Source of the DNA: Chloroflexota bacterium
Lineage (GTDB): Bacteria > Chloroflexota > UBA11872
Reading direction: 5' to 3'
DNA length: 64,000 nt
Assembly (NCBI GenBank): GCA_026707285.1
Contig: JAPOXD010000055.1
Span: forward strand, 17,678 to 81,677
The translations under genes and the position numbers were made by a program. The notes under the pieces are model-generated. The model worked only from the letters and a program-made list of their open reading frames with translations, ran no database searches and was not told the origin of the DNA. Shown here piece after piece: positions 19,108 through 28,357 of the stretch (positions are counted from its first letter, which is position 1; each line of letters opens with the position of its first letter).

Positions 19108-20027
19108 GCGCGTCGCTGGCGCTCCCGGGGCACCTCGCCGTGCGCGAGCGCGAACCCCTGGCGCGGCACTCCACCTTCGGCGTGGGCGGCCCGGCAGACC
19201 TTTGGGTCGAGGTGCACGCCGTGGACGACTTCGTGGCGGTGCTCGACGCCGCCGAGGCGGCCGGGGCGCCGCGCACGGTGGTGGGACACGGCACGAACCT
19301 GCTGGTCGCCGACGCCGGCATCGAGGGCCTGGTGGTCAGCAACAACTGCGTCGGATTGTCGTTCGACGCGGCCGCCGGCCTGGCGCGCGTCGAATCGGGA
19401 CACACGATGGCGCGGCTCGCCCGGCAGGCCGCCGCCGGCGGGCATGCGGGGCTTGGATTCGCGATCGGAGTGCCAGGCACCGTTGGCGGCGCCGTGTTTG
19501 GCAATGCCGGGGCCTGGGGCAGCGATATCGCGGCGGTGCTGACGTCAGCCGAGGTCTGGTATCCCGACGGCGTGCGGCAGCTTGGCCCGGACGACCTGGC
19601 GTTCGCCTATCGGCACAGCGCCTTGCAGCACGATCCCCAAACGCCGGTGGTGCTGAGCGCCTCCCTCGCCATCCAGCCCGGCGACCCCGACGCGCTGCAG
19701 GCGCAGCTGGAGACCTTCGCGCGCCGCCGGTTGGACACCCAGCCACGCGGACAAAACGCCGGCTCGTTCTTCAAGAACCCGAGCGGCGACTACGCGGGGC
19801 GCCTCATCGAGTCTTCGGGACTCAAGGGATGCGCTCGCGGCGGGGCCTTCGTGTCCCCGATACACGCCAATTTCATCAGCAACGACGGCACCGCCACGGC
19901 AGCGGACATCCTGGCGCTGGCGTTGCACGTGCAGACCACCGTCCAGCAGCGGCACGGCGTTCGCCTGGAGCCGGAAGTTCGCGTGCTGGGTCGCTGGGAG
20001 GCCGCGGTCTCGGAGCTGATGGCATGA
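19104..20027 (+). CDS. murB: UDP-N-acetylenolpyruvoylglucosamine reductase MurB
   Basis: 307 residues. FAD-binding motifs HSTFGVGGPADLWVEV and GHGTNLLVADAGI come first, then GFAIGVPGTVGGAVFGNAGAWG and the type-II segment RRLDTQPRGQNAGSFFKNP, with the proton-donor Ser in GSFFKNP. It reduces enolpyruvyl-UDP-GlcNAc to UDP-MurNAc with NADPH. The order murC-murB-ftsQ is also found in other bacteria. ftsQ begins four bases before its end. Confidence 0.97.
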   Translation: MSASLALPGHLAVREREPLARHSTFGVGGPADLWVEVHAVDDFVAVLDAAEAAGAPRTVVGHGTNLLVADAGIEGLVVSNNCVGLSFDAAAGLARVESGHTMARLARQAAAGGHAGLGFAIGVPGTVGGAVFGNAGAWGSDIAAVLTSAEVWYPDGVRQLGPDDLAFAYRHSALQHDPQTPVVLSASLAIQPGDPDALQAQLETFARRRLDTQPRGQNAGSFFKNPSGDYAGRLIESSGLKGCARGGAFVSPIHANFISNDGTATAADILALALHVQTTVQQRHGVRLEPEVRVLGRWEAAVSELMA

Positions 20028-20791
20028 CGACCGACCCTCGTCCGTGGCACGTCCATCTGCTGTCGCTGGCCATTGCCGGCCTGACCACCATCCTGCTGGT
20101 CTGGATGCTCACGTCGCCGGTGCTGAAGGTGCGCAACATCACCGTGCACCGCGCCGCATCGTCACCGCCGCCGGTGGTGAGCGCGGAGCAGATCGAGTCA
20201 TTGGTCGGCCAGTACGTCGGGGCCAGCGTGTTTCGCGTCGATACCGCCGCCATCCGCGACGAGTTGCTCGAGATTCCGGGCGTCGCCGACGCGCTCGTCG
20301 ACGTCGCGGTCGATGGACACCTGACGGTGACCATCGCCTACGACGCGCCGGTGGCGAACTGGATTGTCGGCGGGCAGAGCTACCTGGTCGACGCCGACGG
20401 CCAGATATTGGCGGCGCGCTACCGGCCCGACCTCGAGCTGACCATCGAGGACACCGGCGCGCGCGAGACCGCTCCGGGCGAGCATGTCAATCTGCCCGCC
20501 TTGCTCGCCGCCCATCAGTTGCAGAGCAACTTGCCGCTGCTGCGGGTGTTTCCCAACCGGATCCAATACGCGGCCGGCAACATCACGGTCATCGATCACT
20601 CCGGCCGTGAGCTGCAATTTGGCGGCATCGAGCGGCTCGAGCCGAAGCTCGTGGCGCTGCAGGCCGTGCTCGAGCGAGCCAACCGCCGCGGCGAGCGCAT
20701 CGCCTCGGTGGACCTGCGCCCCGTGGATCGCCCGACCTATCGCACCACCAACGCCCCGCCGCTGATCAGCACGATCGGGGATTCCCCGTGA
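20024..20791 (+). CDS. ftsQ: FtsQ/DivIB-type divisome protein with POTRA domain
   Basis: 255 residues from ATG 20024 (ATGA overlap with murB). A short cytoplasmic tail, one membrane helix (residues about 10-27) and then a POTRA domain (VRNITVHRA, VSAEQIESLVGQYVGASVFRVDTAAI, IPGVADALVDVAVDGHLTVTI). The beta domain following carries NRIQYA and EPKLVALQAVL. The protein couples early and late divisome parts outside the membrane. ftsA follows. Confidence 0.88.
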   Translation: MTTDPRPWHVHLLSLAIAGLTTILLVWMLTSPVLKVRNITVHRAASSPPPVVSAEQIESLVGQYVGASVFRVDTAAIRDELLEIPGVADALVDVAVDGHLTVTIAYDAPVANWIVGGQSYLVDADGQILAARYRPDLELTIEDTGARETAPGEHVNLPALLAAHQLQSNLPLLRVFPNRIQYAAGNITVIDHSGRELQFGGIERLEPKLVALQAVLERANRRGERIASVDLRPVDRPTYRTTNAPPLISTIGDSP

Positions 20792-20852
20792 GATAGCGGC
20801 GCTGGGATTGGCTGAGTCAGCAGACATCCGGGGGGCACTGGAGAGACAGACG

Positions 20853-22103
20853 TTGGCACGTAATCGAACGGTCGTCGGGTTGGACGTAGGCACGACCAAG
20901 ACCTGCGTGGTCGTTGGTCGGGAATATCGGGACACGCAGCTGCATGTGCTGGGCATTGGCACGGCGCCGTCCCTTGGCCTCAAGGGCGGGCAGGTGGTCG
21001 ACATCGTGCAGACGATCAAGGCGATCGACGAGGCGGTGATGCGTGCCGAGGAGGCATCACAGACGCGGGTGCGCCACGTGGTGGCCGGCATCGCCGGGGG
21101 GCATCTGCAGTCCCATAGCCAGCACGCCGAGTTGCGGCTCGGCGCCGACGATCCGACGGTGCGGCCGCGGCACATGAACAGCATCGTGCGCACGGCGGCG
21201 GCTATCTCGCTGCCGGCCGAGCGCGAGATCGCCGCCGTGATTCCGAAGACTTTCAGCGTGGACCACCTGACCGACGTGCTGGACCCGCGCGGGCTCACCG
21301 GGCGGTGCCTGAAGGTCGAGGCCCACGTGGTGACGGGCGCCACCAACGCCATGACTAACCTGGAGCGCTGCGTGACGGGGGCCGGCTGCGAGGTCCGCGA
21401 CCGCGTCCTGCAGCCGCTGGCGTCGGCTGCGTCCTGTCTCACCGAGGACCAGCGGCGGGAAGGCGCGGCGGTGGTCGACATCGGCGGCGGCACGACCGAC
21501 GTGGCGATCTACGTGGGCGACGCCTGCTGGCACATTGCCGTGCTGCCCATGGGCGGCGCGCTCGTCACGTCCGACATCGCCCGCGGTCTACGCCTGCCGC
21601 TGCGAGTGGCCGAGGCCCTCAAGATCCAGCATGGCCGGGCCGATCCCTACGTCGATGCCGACGAGTCGGCCGTCGAAGTGCCGGGCTTCGACTACGGCGC
21701 GCCGGTCGCGGTTCGCCGCCGCGACCTGGCTCAGGTCATCGACGCGCGCATGGAGGAGATCTTCACGCACGTGAAGGATGAAATCGTGCGCAGCGGGTAC
21801 TACGACGTGCTCACGGCCGGCGTCGCCTTGACGGGCGGCGGGTCGATGATCCCGGGTCTGGCGGCCAAGGCGTCGGAGATTCTGGAGCTGCCCGTCACGC
21901 TGGGCCGGCCGCAGGCGCTCTGGGGTCTGGACGAGGGCATGCGCGAGCCGCAGTTCAGCACCGCCATCGGCCTGACGCTCATGGGCGCGACACCGCGCCC
22001 GGATCACGGGTGGTTGGATCAGCGGCCCGTGCGACGGGCCGGCGGGGTGCTCACCAGCTTCGGGTCGTGGCTGCGAGGCCTGGCCTCGCCGGCCGCGGCC
22101 TGA
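20853..22103 (+). CDS. ftsA: Cell division protein FtsA
   Basis: 416 residues if begun at TTG 20853, which has GGAGAG seven bases upstream and gives the canonical start ARNRTVVGLDVGTTKTCVVV. A longer frame from TTG 20808 is possible. Actin-fold motifs: phosphate-1 (GLDVGTTKT), phosphate-2 (VVDIGGGTTDVAIY) and the adenosine motif (ALTGGGSMIPGL). The C terminus (GGVLTSFGSWLRGLAS) is an amphipathic membrane-targeting helix. FtsA tethers FtsZ filaments to the membrane. Confidence 0.95.
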   Translation: MARNRTVVGLDVGTTKTCVVVGREYRDTQLHVLGIGTAPSLGLKGGQVVDIVQTIKAIDEAVMRAEEASQTRVRHVVAGIAGGHLQSHSQHAELRLGADDPTVRPRHMNSIVRTAAAISLPAEREIAAVIPKTFSVDHLTDVLDPRGLTGRCLKVEAHVVTGATNAMTNLERCVTGAGCEVRDRVLQPLASAASCLTEDQRREGAAVVDIGGGTTDVAIYVGDACWHIAVLPMGGALVTSDIARGLRLPLRVAEALKIQHGRADPYVDADESAVEVPGFDYGAPVAVRRRDLAQVIDARMEEIFTHVKDEIVRSGYYDVLTAGVALTGGGSMIPGLAAKASEILELPVTLGRPQALWGLDEGMREPQFSTAIGLTLMGATPRPDHGWLDQRPVRRAGGVLTSFGSWLRGLASPAAA

Positions 22104-22211
22104 TGAAATGTCCCACAGACGCTTTACTGTTGTGCATAATGAGTAGCCGAACGCGCGAGCTGACCGTATGACGTCCGCCAGCGCTGGACTCCGGCGACAG
22201 GGGACCAAGAC

Positions 22212-23363
22212 ATGAACGACGATACCGGCAGCACGGGCCGCATTACACGACTCACGACGCCGCGGCGCGGGGCATCCCAGCCTCCCAGCGAGCAATCCGC
22301 CACCATCAAGGTGGTCGGCGTGGGCGGGGGCGGGAGCAACGCCGTCGACCGGATGATCGACGTGGACGTCAGTGGCGTGGATTTCATCACCGTCAACACC
22401 GACGCGCAGGCGCTGATGCGCTCGCAAGCTTCGGTGCGCGTGCACATTGGCGAAAAGGCCACCCGCGGGCTCGGATCCGGCGGCAACCCGGCGCTGGGCC
22501 ACAAGGCGGCGGAAGAATCCGCCGAGGATCTGCGTCAGTCGCTCGAAGGGGCCGACATGATCTTCATCGCCGCCGGCATGGGCGGCGGCACGGGCACGGG
22601 CGGCGCTCCGGTCGTGGCCGAGATCGCGCAGGAAAGCGACGCGCTGACCGTGGGCGTCGTCACCCGTCCGTTCGCGTTCGAAGGCACGGCGCGCGCGCGC
22701 GTGGCCGATGAAGGCATCCAAGACCTCGGCGAGCGCGTCGACACGCTGGTGGTGATTCCCAACGACCGGCTGCTCAACGTGGCCGACGCCAAATCCACGA
22801 TCAGCGAGGCCTTCGCGCTGGCCGACGACGTGCTGCGACAGGCGATCCAGGGCGTCTCGGACCTCATCACCATGCCCGGCCTGATCAACCTGGACTTCAA
22901 CGACGTGCGGGCCGTCATGACCGACGCCGGCACCGCGCTCATGGCCATGGGCGAGGGCCAGGGCGAGACCCGCGCCACCGACGCCATCACCCAGGCCCTC
23001 AACAGCCCGCTGCTCGACACCTCCATGGACGGCGCGCGCGGCGTGCTGCTGAACTTCACGGGCGGCTCCGACATGACGCTGTACGAGGTGAACGAGGCGG
23101 CGGAGATCGTGGCCAAGACGGCCGATCCGAACGCCAACATCATCTTCGGCACCGTGGTCGACGAGTCGCTCGAAGGCCGAATTCACGTCACCGTGATCGC
23201 GACGGGCTTTCAGCTCGAGCGCAAGGAAGTGCGACCCGCCACGCGGTCGCGCGTGCGAACGCCCGCCTCGCCCCGTGTGCGCGAGCTGGACTTCTCACCC
23301 GGTCCCGAGGACCAGCCCGAGATCGAGATTCCGGCATTCCTGCGGCGTCGGTCCGCCGGATAG
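22212..23363 (+). CDS. ftsZ: Cell division GTPase FtsZ
   Basis: 383 residues. The tubulin-type GTP-binding loop GGGTGTG sits at residues 124-130, the N-terminal VGVGGGGSNAV motif near 35-45, and the synergy-loop motif NLDFNDVRAVM completes the GTPase site between subunits. After a short variable linker the protein ends in EIEIPAFLRRR, the conserved tail that binds FtsA and other partners. A roughly 108-base gap from ftsA contains a TGCATAAT sequence (22133-22140) resembling an extended -10, so ftsZ may also have its own promoter. Confidence 0.98.
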   Translation: MNDDTGSTGRITRLTTPRRGASQPPSEQSATIKVVGVGGGGSNAVDRMIDVDVSGVDFITVNTDAQALMRSQASVRVHIGEKATRGLGSGGNPALGHKAAEESAEDLRQSLEGADMIFIAAGMGGGTGTGGAPVVAEIAQESDALTVGVVTRPFAFEGTARARVADEGIQDLGERVDTLVVIPNDRLLNVADAKSTISEAFALADDVLRQAIQGVSDLITMPGLINLDFNDVRAVMTDAGTALMAMGEGQGETRATDAITQALNSPLLDTSMDGARGVLLNFTGGSDMTLYEVNEAAEIVAKTADPNANIIFGTVVDESLEGRIHVTVIATGFQLERKEVRPATRSRVRTPASPRVRELDFSPGPEDQPEIEIPAFLRRRSAG

Positions 23364-23418
23364 GCGCACGACCGACCGCCAACCGCCGCCGGCGCTCGTC
23401 CGCGCCTAGAATGGCGGG

Positions 23419-24165
23419 ATGCAGGGTGCTCCCACGGTCGACGACGGACTCCGCCTGCGCATCGCGTCGGTGCGGCAGGAGATCGCGGCAGCCTGCGTCG
23501 CGGCCGGCCGTTCGCCCGAATCCGTCGAGCTGGTGGCGGTGACCAAGACCGTGCCCGCCGACGTGGTGCGCGCGGCGCTCGCCGCGGGGCTCACGACGTT
23601 CGGTGAGAATCGAGTCCAGGAGGCCGACGCCAAGATTCCCCAGGTGGGCGGCGGGACATGGCATCTCATCGGGCACCTGCAACGCAACAAGGCGCGCACG
23701 GCGGTCCAGCGCTTCGCCTGCATCCAGAGCGTGGACTCCCCGCGACTGGCGCGCCGGCTGGATGCGGTGCGCGAGGGTCGGCCCGTGGACGTGTTGGCGC
23801 AGGTGAACCTCACCGGCGCGTCGACCCAAGAGGGCGCGGCGCCAGCGGACCTGGATGGGTTGTGCGCGGTGATTGACCGCGAGACCGGTCTGACCCTGCG
23901 CGGCCTGATGACCATCGGTCCGCTGGGGGGCGATCTCGCCGCGCTGCACGCCTGCTTCCGCGAGCTGCGCGAGGCGCGCGACGCGCTGCGGGCGCGGCTC
24001 CCCAATCAACCGCTGACCGAGCTGTCCATGGGTATGACGGACGATTTCGGCGCGGCGATTGCCGAGGGCTCAACGATGATTCGCGTGGGACGGGCTATCT
24101 TTGGCAGTCGCCCTGCGGCCGCAACCGCCGTGCCCGCGCCACCGTCAACGGACTCGCCATGCTGA
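23419..24165 (+). CDS. yggS: YggS-family PLP homeostasis protein
   Basis: 248 residues. PLP is held by Lys43 in VAVTKTVPADVV. FGENRVQEADAKI, WHLIGHLQRNKA and the C-terminal LSMGMTDDF with EGSTMIRVGRAIFG are family signatures. The single-domain TIM-barrel protein buffers pyridoxal phosphate. It follows ftsZ and precedes yggT, the usual gram-positive and Chloroflexota-type order at the end of the division cluster. Confidence 0.95.
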   Translation: MQGAPTVDDGLRLRIASVRQEIAAACVAAGRSPESVELVAVTKTVPADVVRAALAAGLTTFGENRVQEADAKIPQVGGGTWHLIGHLQRNKARTAVQRFACIQSVDSPRLARRLDAVREGRPVDVLAQVNLTGASTQEGAAPADLDGLCAVIDRETGLTLRGLMTIGPLGGDLAALHACFRELREARDALRARLPNQPLTELSMGMTDDFGAAIAEGSTMIRVGRAIFGSRPAAATAVPAPPSTDSPC

Positions 24166-24422
24166 CCGGTCTCCTCGACTTCTTGAACATCTTGGTCACG
24201 ATCCTGGTGTTCGCGATCGTGGGCCGGGCGCTGCTGTCCTGGTTCGTCCAAGACCCGAGCCATCCGCTGATGCGTCTGCTCATCGACGTCACCGAGCCGA
24301 TTTTGGCGCCGATCCGCAATCGCTTGCCGTCGTCCTGGATGATCGACCTCTCACCGCTGATTGCGATCCTGGTCATTCAGATCGTCTGGCAGTTGATTGT
24401 GGCGATCGCAACATCGCAGTAG
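24159..24422 (+). CDS. yggT: YggT-family small membrane protein
   Basis: 87 residues with two hydrophobic segments (LLDFLNILVTILVFAIVGRALLSWF and LSPLIAILVIQIVWQLIVAI). The family hallmark PILAPIRNRLP lies between them. Its ATG at 24159 lies seven bases inside yggS. YggT proteins are linked to osmotic or division-associated functions, but the biochemical role is not known. Confidence 0.9.
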   Translation: MLTGLLDFLNILVTILVFAIVGRALLSWFVQDPSHPLMRLLIDVTEPILAPIRNRLPSSWMIDLSPLIAILVIQIVWQLIVAIATSQ

Positions 24423-24543
24423 CGCCGTGGCGTTGCTTCCGTGCTGCCTGACGCCGCTGGTGCGGCCCAGATGACCCTGCCTGTGCCTCGGATTGGTATC
24501 GCCCGCATGATTCCCCGCCGCACCCGGGCGACGCGCTTCGCCA

Positions 24544-25839
24544 GTGCCTAGCCCGGGCCTCCAGCGACCGCGCGGCACGGCCGATCGCCTGCCGGCCGAC
24601 GCGCCCGCGTGGGACGGCGTCCTGCGCGCATTCGCGCGCGAGTGCCGGCTGCGCAACTTTCAGCCCATCAGCACGCCGACCTTCGAGACCACCGAGCTGT
24701 TCGACAAGGGCACCGGCGCCACCACGGACATCGTGCAGAGGGAGATGTACACCTTCGACGACCGCGGGGGCGACTCGCTGACCCTGCGGCCGGAGGGCAC
24801 GCCGTCCATCGTGCGCGCCTACCAGCAGCACGGCATGCACGTGCTGCCGCAGCCGGTGAAGCTCTACTACGTCCTGCCGGTGTTCCGCTATGACCGGCCG
24901 CAGGCCGGCCGTTTGCGCGAGCACCACCAGATCGGCGCCGAGGCCCTGGGCGACCCCAACCCGGCCGTCGACGCCGAGGTGATCGACCTGCTCTGGAGCA
25001 CGCTTCGCGCGCTTGGGATCTCGGACCTGGCGCTGCACGTCAACTCGCTCGGGGACCCGGAGTCACGGCCGGCGTACCGCGCCGCGCTGGTGGCCTTCTT
25101 CACGCCGCACGCGGACAAGATTTGCGCCGATTGCCAGCAGCGGCTGACGCAAAACCCGCTGCGGCTGCTGGATTGCAAGAAGCCGCCGTGCGAGCGAGTG
25201 AGCGCCGACGCGCCGCGTTCGCTCGACTACCTCGGCGACGCCGCGCGTGAGCACTTCGACACGCTGCGGCGCCTCCTTGGGGCGCTGGACATTCCCTGCA
25301 CCCTGGACCACCGGCTGGCCCGCGGCCTGGACTACTACAACCGCACCGTGTTCGAGATCGTGCCGCCCCACGGCAGCGCGCAGAGCACCGTCGGCGGCGG
25401 TGGGCGCTACGACTACCTGGCCGAGACGCTCGGCGGACCGCACCTGCCGGGCGTCGGGTTCGGCAGCGGCATCGAGCGCATCCTGCTCAATCGTCGGCGC
25501 GTCGGGCTCGAGGAAGCCGCGACGCACGTCCCTGATGTGTACGTGGCGCCCCTGGCCGATGCGGCGCTGACGGTCGTGACCACCGTCGCCGCGGGACTGC
25601 GGCAGGCGGGCGTCGCTACCGAGGTCGGCTACGCCGCCGCCAGCCCACGCTCCCACCTGCGCCGCGCCAACGCCATCGGCGCGCGGGTGGCGCTGATCGT
25701 CGGCAATCGCGAGGTCGAGGCCGGGCGTGTGACTCTCAAGCCCCTCGGCGGCGGCGACCAGGTCGACGTGGCGCTCGACGACGTCGTGTCGTCCACGCAG
25801 GCCGTCCTCGCCGGTCGAGCGACCGGTGGCGACGCATGA
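24544..25839 (+). CDS. hisS: Histidyl-tRNA synthetase
   Basis: 431 residues from GTG 24544. Class II motifs: RPRGTADRLP at the start, TLRPEGTPSIVRAY, motif 2 with FRYDRPQAGRLREHHQIGAE, the HisA signature RGLDYYNRTVFEI and GGGGRYDYLAE, then motif 3 VGFGSGIERILL. A C-terminal anticodon-binding domain follows. It charges tRNA-His. It heads a run with hisH, hisA and hisF; hisH overlaps its stop by four bases. About 120 bases upstream (24423-24543) hold no other feature that I can see. Confidence 0.97.
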   Translation: MPSPGLQRPRGTADRLPADAPAWDGVLRAFARECRLRNFQPISTPTFETTELFDKGTGATTDIVQREMYTFDDRGGDSLTLRPEGTPSIVRAYQQHGMHVLPQPVKLYYVLPVFRYDRPQAGRLREHHQIGAEALGDPNPAVDAEVIDLLWSTLRALGISDLALHVNSLGDPESRPAYRAALVAFFTPHADKICADCQQRLTQNPLRLLDCKKPPCERVSADAPRSLDYLGDAAREHFDTLRRLLGALDIPCTLDHRLARGLDYYNRTVFEIVPPHGSAQSTVGGGGRYDYLAETLGGPHLPGVGFGSGIERILLNRRRVGLEEAATHVPDVYVAPLADAALTVVTTVAAGLRQAGVATEVGYAAASPRSHLRRANAIGARVALIVGNREVEAGRVTLKPLGGGDQVDVALDDVVSSTQAVLAGRATGGDA

Positions 25840-26468
25840 TCGCGGTCGTGGACTACGGGGCCGGCAATCTGCACAGCGTGGAGCGCGCGTTGCGGCACGT
25901 CGGCGCCGAGATCACCGTGACTCACGACCCATCGGAGATTGCCGATGCCGCCGGCGTCGTCCTGCCCGGCGTCGGGGCCGCCGCGGATACCATGCGCGGC
26001 TTGGAGCGCGCCGGCGTGATCCCGGCCATCCTGGATGCGATCGACCGCGGCGTGCCCTACCTGGGCATCTGCATGGGGCTCCAGGTGCTCTATGAGGCCA
26101 GCGACGAGGACGGCGGCACCACCTGCCTCGGCGTGGTGCCGGGCCGCGTGGTGCGTTTCCCGCCCAGGCAGCACGTGCCGCACATGGGCTGGAACCAGGT
26201 CCGCCAGCAGGTCGAGTCGCCGCTGTTCGCGGGTATCCCCCAGGACGCCAACTTCTACTTCGTGCACTCGTACTTCGCGCCCGTTGACGGAGACGCGCAC
26301 GTGGCCGCGACCACCGACTACAGCGTCACCTTCACCAGCGCGCTGCTGCGCGACAACATCTTCGCCACGCAGTTCCACCCGGAGAAAAGCGGCGGCGCGG
26401 GCTTGCGGCTCTACGCCAACTTCGCGCGCTCGGCGGGCCAGCACCCGCCTGACGACGCCGGCCCGTGA
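25836..26468 (+). CDS. hisH: Imidazole glycerol phosphate synthase glutaminase subunit HisH
   Basis: 210 residues. The triad of class I glutamine amidotransferases is visible: Cys79 in YLGICMGLQ, and His181 and Glu183 in QFHPEKS. The start VVDYGAGNLHSV and VLPGVGA are typical. HisH releases ammonia from glutamine and channels it into HisF. Its stop overlaps the hisA start. Confidence 0.96.
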   Translation: MIAVVDYGAGNLHSVERALRHVGAEITVTHDPSEIADAAGVVLPGVGAAADTMRGLERAGVIPAILDAIDRGVPYLGICMGLQVLYEASDEDGGTTCLGVVPGRVVRFPPRQHVPHMGWNQVRQQVESPLFAGIPQDANFYFVHSYFAPVDGDAHVAATTDYSVTFTSALLRDNIFATQFHPEKSGGAGLRLYANFARSAGQHPPDDAGP

Positions 26469-27205
26469 TGGAGGTCTATCCTCCCGTCGATATCCGCGGC
26501 GGTCGCTGCGTGCAGCTCGTGCAGGGCGATTTCGACCGCGAGACGGTCTTCTTCGAAGATCCGGTAGAGGCGGCCCGGCGCTGGCTGGCGCAGGGCGCCG
26601 CGTGGCTGCACGTCGTCGATCTCAACGGGGCACGCGGCGGCGTCAGCACGAATGCCGCGATCATCGAGGACATCATCAATGTCGCGGGTGATGTCCCGGT
26701 GCAGGTCGCGGGCGGCCTCCGTTCGCCGGCCGATGTCGAGCGGGTGCTTGGGCATGGGGCCGCAAGGATCGTGCTGGGAACTGCGGCCGTGCGCGATCCC
26801 GAAATGCTGGCGCGCGCCGCCGCCGACCACCCCGGCCAGATCGCCGTGGCGGTGGAGGGACGCCGGGGCATGGCTGTCACCGATGCCTGGGCGAAGGAGT
26901 CCACGCTGACGGTCACAGAACTGGCGGCGCGGGCGGTGGACGCCGGGGCCGCGGCCATCATGTACACCGACGTGGTCGTCGAGGGCATGCTCAAGGGACC
27001 GAACGTCGCGGGCACGCGCGACCTGGTCGAACAGGTCGGTGAACACCTGCCGGTGGTCGCCTCGGGGGGCGTGGCGTCGCTCGACGACATCGTCCGGCTG
27101 CGCGAGGCCGGGGCGGCGGGCGTCATCATCGGCAGCGCCCTGTACCGCGGAGCGTTCTCACTCGCCGAAGCCATCCAGGCCGCCGCTGGTGAAGCCCGAT
27201 GCTGA
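26468..27205 (+). CDS. hisA: HisA: phosphoribosylformimino-5-aminoimidazole carboxamide isomerase
   Basis: 245 residues from ATG 26468 (GTG 26465 directly before is an alternative). A (beta/alpha)8 barrel with both phosphate loops: [11 protein letters not shown] and [11 protein letters not shown]. The first catalytic Asp is present at residue 8 ([13 protein letters not shown]) and the [11 protein letters not shown] segment (Thr167/Asp168) is intact. The strand that normally supplies the second catalytic acid (usually Asp) reads [10 protein letters not shown], with Glu130. HisA performs the Amadori rearrangement that feeds HisF. hisF overlaps by seven bases. Confidence 0.93.
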   Translation: MEVYPPVDIRGGRCVQLVQGDFDRETVFFEDPVEAARRWLAQGAAWLHVVDLNGARGGVSTNAAIIEDIINVAGDVPVQVAGGLRSPADVERVLGHGAARIVLGTAAVRDPEMLARAAADHPGQIAVAVEGRRGMAVTDAWAKESTLTVTELAARAVDAGAAAIMYTDVVVEGMLKGPNVAGTRDLVEQVGEHLPVVASGGVASLDDIVRLREAGAAGVIIGSALYRGAFSLAEAIQAAAGEARC

Positions 27206-27978
27206 CCCGCCGCATCATTCCCTGTCTCGACGTGAAGAACGGACGCAACGTGCGCGGCGTGAAGTTCTCGGCCGACGTGGATGCCGGGGATCCCGTCGAG
27301 CTTGCCGCGCGCTACGACCGCGAGGGCGCCGACGAGTTGGTCTTCTACGACATCACGGCCTCCGCCGAGGGCCGCGACATCATGGGCGACCTGGTCGAGC
27401 GGGTGGCGTCGGAGGTTTTCATTCCGCTCACCGTGGGCGGCGGGCTGCGCAATGCCGACGACATGTACGCCATGCTGCGGCGGGGAGCGGAAAAGGTGTC
27501 GATCAACAGCGCCGCCCATCGCGATCCCGACTTGATTCGCATCGGCGCCGACCGGTTTGGGTCGCAGTGCATTGTGCTCTCCGTCGATGCGCGGCTTCGA
27601 ACCGACCGCGCGTCGCCGTGGTGGGAGGTAGTGCTGGACGGCGGCCGTACGCCCACCGGCCTGGACGCCATCGAGGTCGCCCAGCGCGGCGTCGAGCTTG
27701 GCGCAGGCGAGATCGTGATGAACAGCATCGACGCCGACGGCACCCGCGCGGGATACGACCTGGACCAGTTGCGCGCCGTGTGCGACGCCGTGCCGGTGCC
27801 GGTCGTCGCCTCGGGCGGCGCCGGGTCGATCGAGCACATCCGCGCGGCGTTGGTCGAAGGCCGCGCCCACGCCGCGCTCGCGGCGTCGATCTTTCACTTC
27901 AAGATGATCAGCATCGAGCGCGTCAAGCGCGAGCTGGTAGCCGCAGGGCTGCCGATGCGCATGGACCCGTTCGCGTAG
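27199..27978 (+). CDS. hisF: Imidazole glycerol phosphate synthase cyclase subunit HisF
   Basis: 259 residues. Asp11 in [10 protein letters not shown] and Asp130 in VLSVDARLR are the catalytic pair; the phosphate loops are [10 protein letters not shown] and [11 protein letters not shown]. It closes the imidazole ring using ammonia from HisH. Last gene of the hisS-hisH-hisA-hisF run; a palindromic hairpin follows at 28069. Confidence 0.97.
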   Translation: MLTRRIIPCLDVKNGRNVRGVKFSADVDAGDPVELAARYDREGADELVFYDITASAEGRDIMGDLVERVASEVFIPLTVGGGLRNADDMYAMLRRGAEKVSINSAAHRDPDLIRIGADRFGSQCIVLSVDARLRTDRASPWWEVVLDGGRTPTGLDAIEVAQRGVELGAGEIVMNSIDADGTRAGYDLDQLRAVCDAVPVPVVASGGAGSIEHIRAALVEGRAHAALAASIFHFKMISIERVKRELVAAGLPMRMDPFA

Positions 27979-28068
27979 GTCGCGGCCTCCCGGCAGTCCC
28001 TCCGTCATTCCCAAGGTGGGAGACCCCCGCAAATCCGCAACAGTAAGGAGTGGGGAGCGGGTCTGGTT

Positions 28069-28091
28069 CCCTCTCCCTTGAAGGGAGAGGG
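28069..28091. repeat. Palindromic hairpin downstream of hisF
   Basis: CCCTCTCCCTT (28069-28079) and AAGGGAGAGGG (28081-28091) form a perfect 11-bp stem. There is no T-run, so it looks more like an interspersed palindrome than a terminator, though it could stop or protect the his transcript end. The rest of 27979-28175 shows nothing else. Confidence 0.6.
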
Positions 28092-28175
28092 CTAGGGTGA
28101 GGGTGATCCGGGGCTTGGGCGCGAGCTGTTGACCATTCTTTCGATGGTCTCCGCAGGCGGGGATCCAGGCCCGGC

Positions 28176-28331
28176 CTAGCCGTCGTCGAGCGGCAACTCC
28201 GGGGCAACGCCTGCGGGCGCGTCGCTAGTCTGACGCCGCGTCACGACGCACCACACGCGATACCCCAGATCGAGCCCGATCCCGAGCACGATCGTCCCCA
28301 CGATCACAAAGAAGACGATCGTCTCGATCAT
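28176..28331 (-). CDS. Small single-pass membrane protein (51 aa)
   Basis: Minus-strand frame from ATG 28331 to TAG 28176-28178. The first 25 residues are a clean membrane helix (IETIVFFVIVGTIVLGIGLDLGY), followed by a basic stop-transfer segment (VWCVVTRRQ) and a short acidic cytoplasmic or exposed tail (PELPLDDG). It lies 26 bases downstream of the DapA-like gene on the same strand and may be transcribed with it. No family recognised; the hydrophobic-then-basic-then-acidic pattern makes chance unlikely but coding is not certain. Confidence 0.5.
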   Translation of the reverse strand: MIETIVFFVIVGTIVLGIGLDLGYRVWCVVTRRQTSDAPAGVAPELPLDDG

Positions 28332-28357
28332 GGGCGCATCATGCCGGATGTAGGCGC

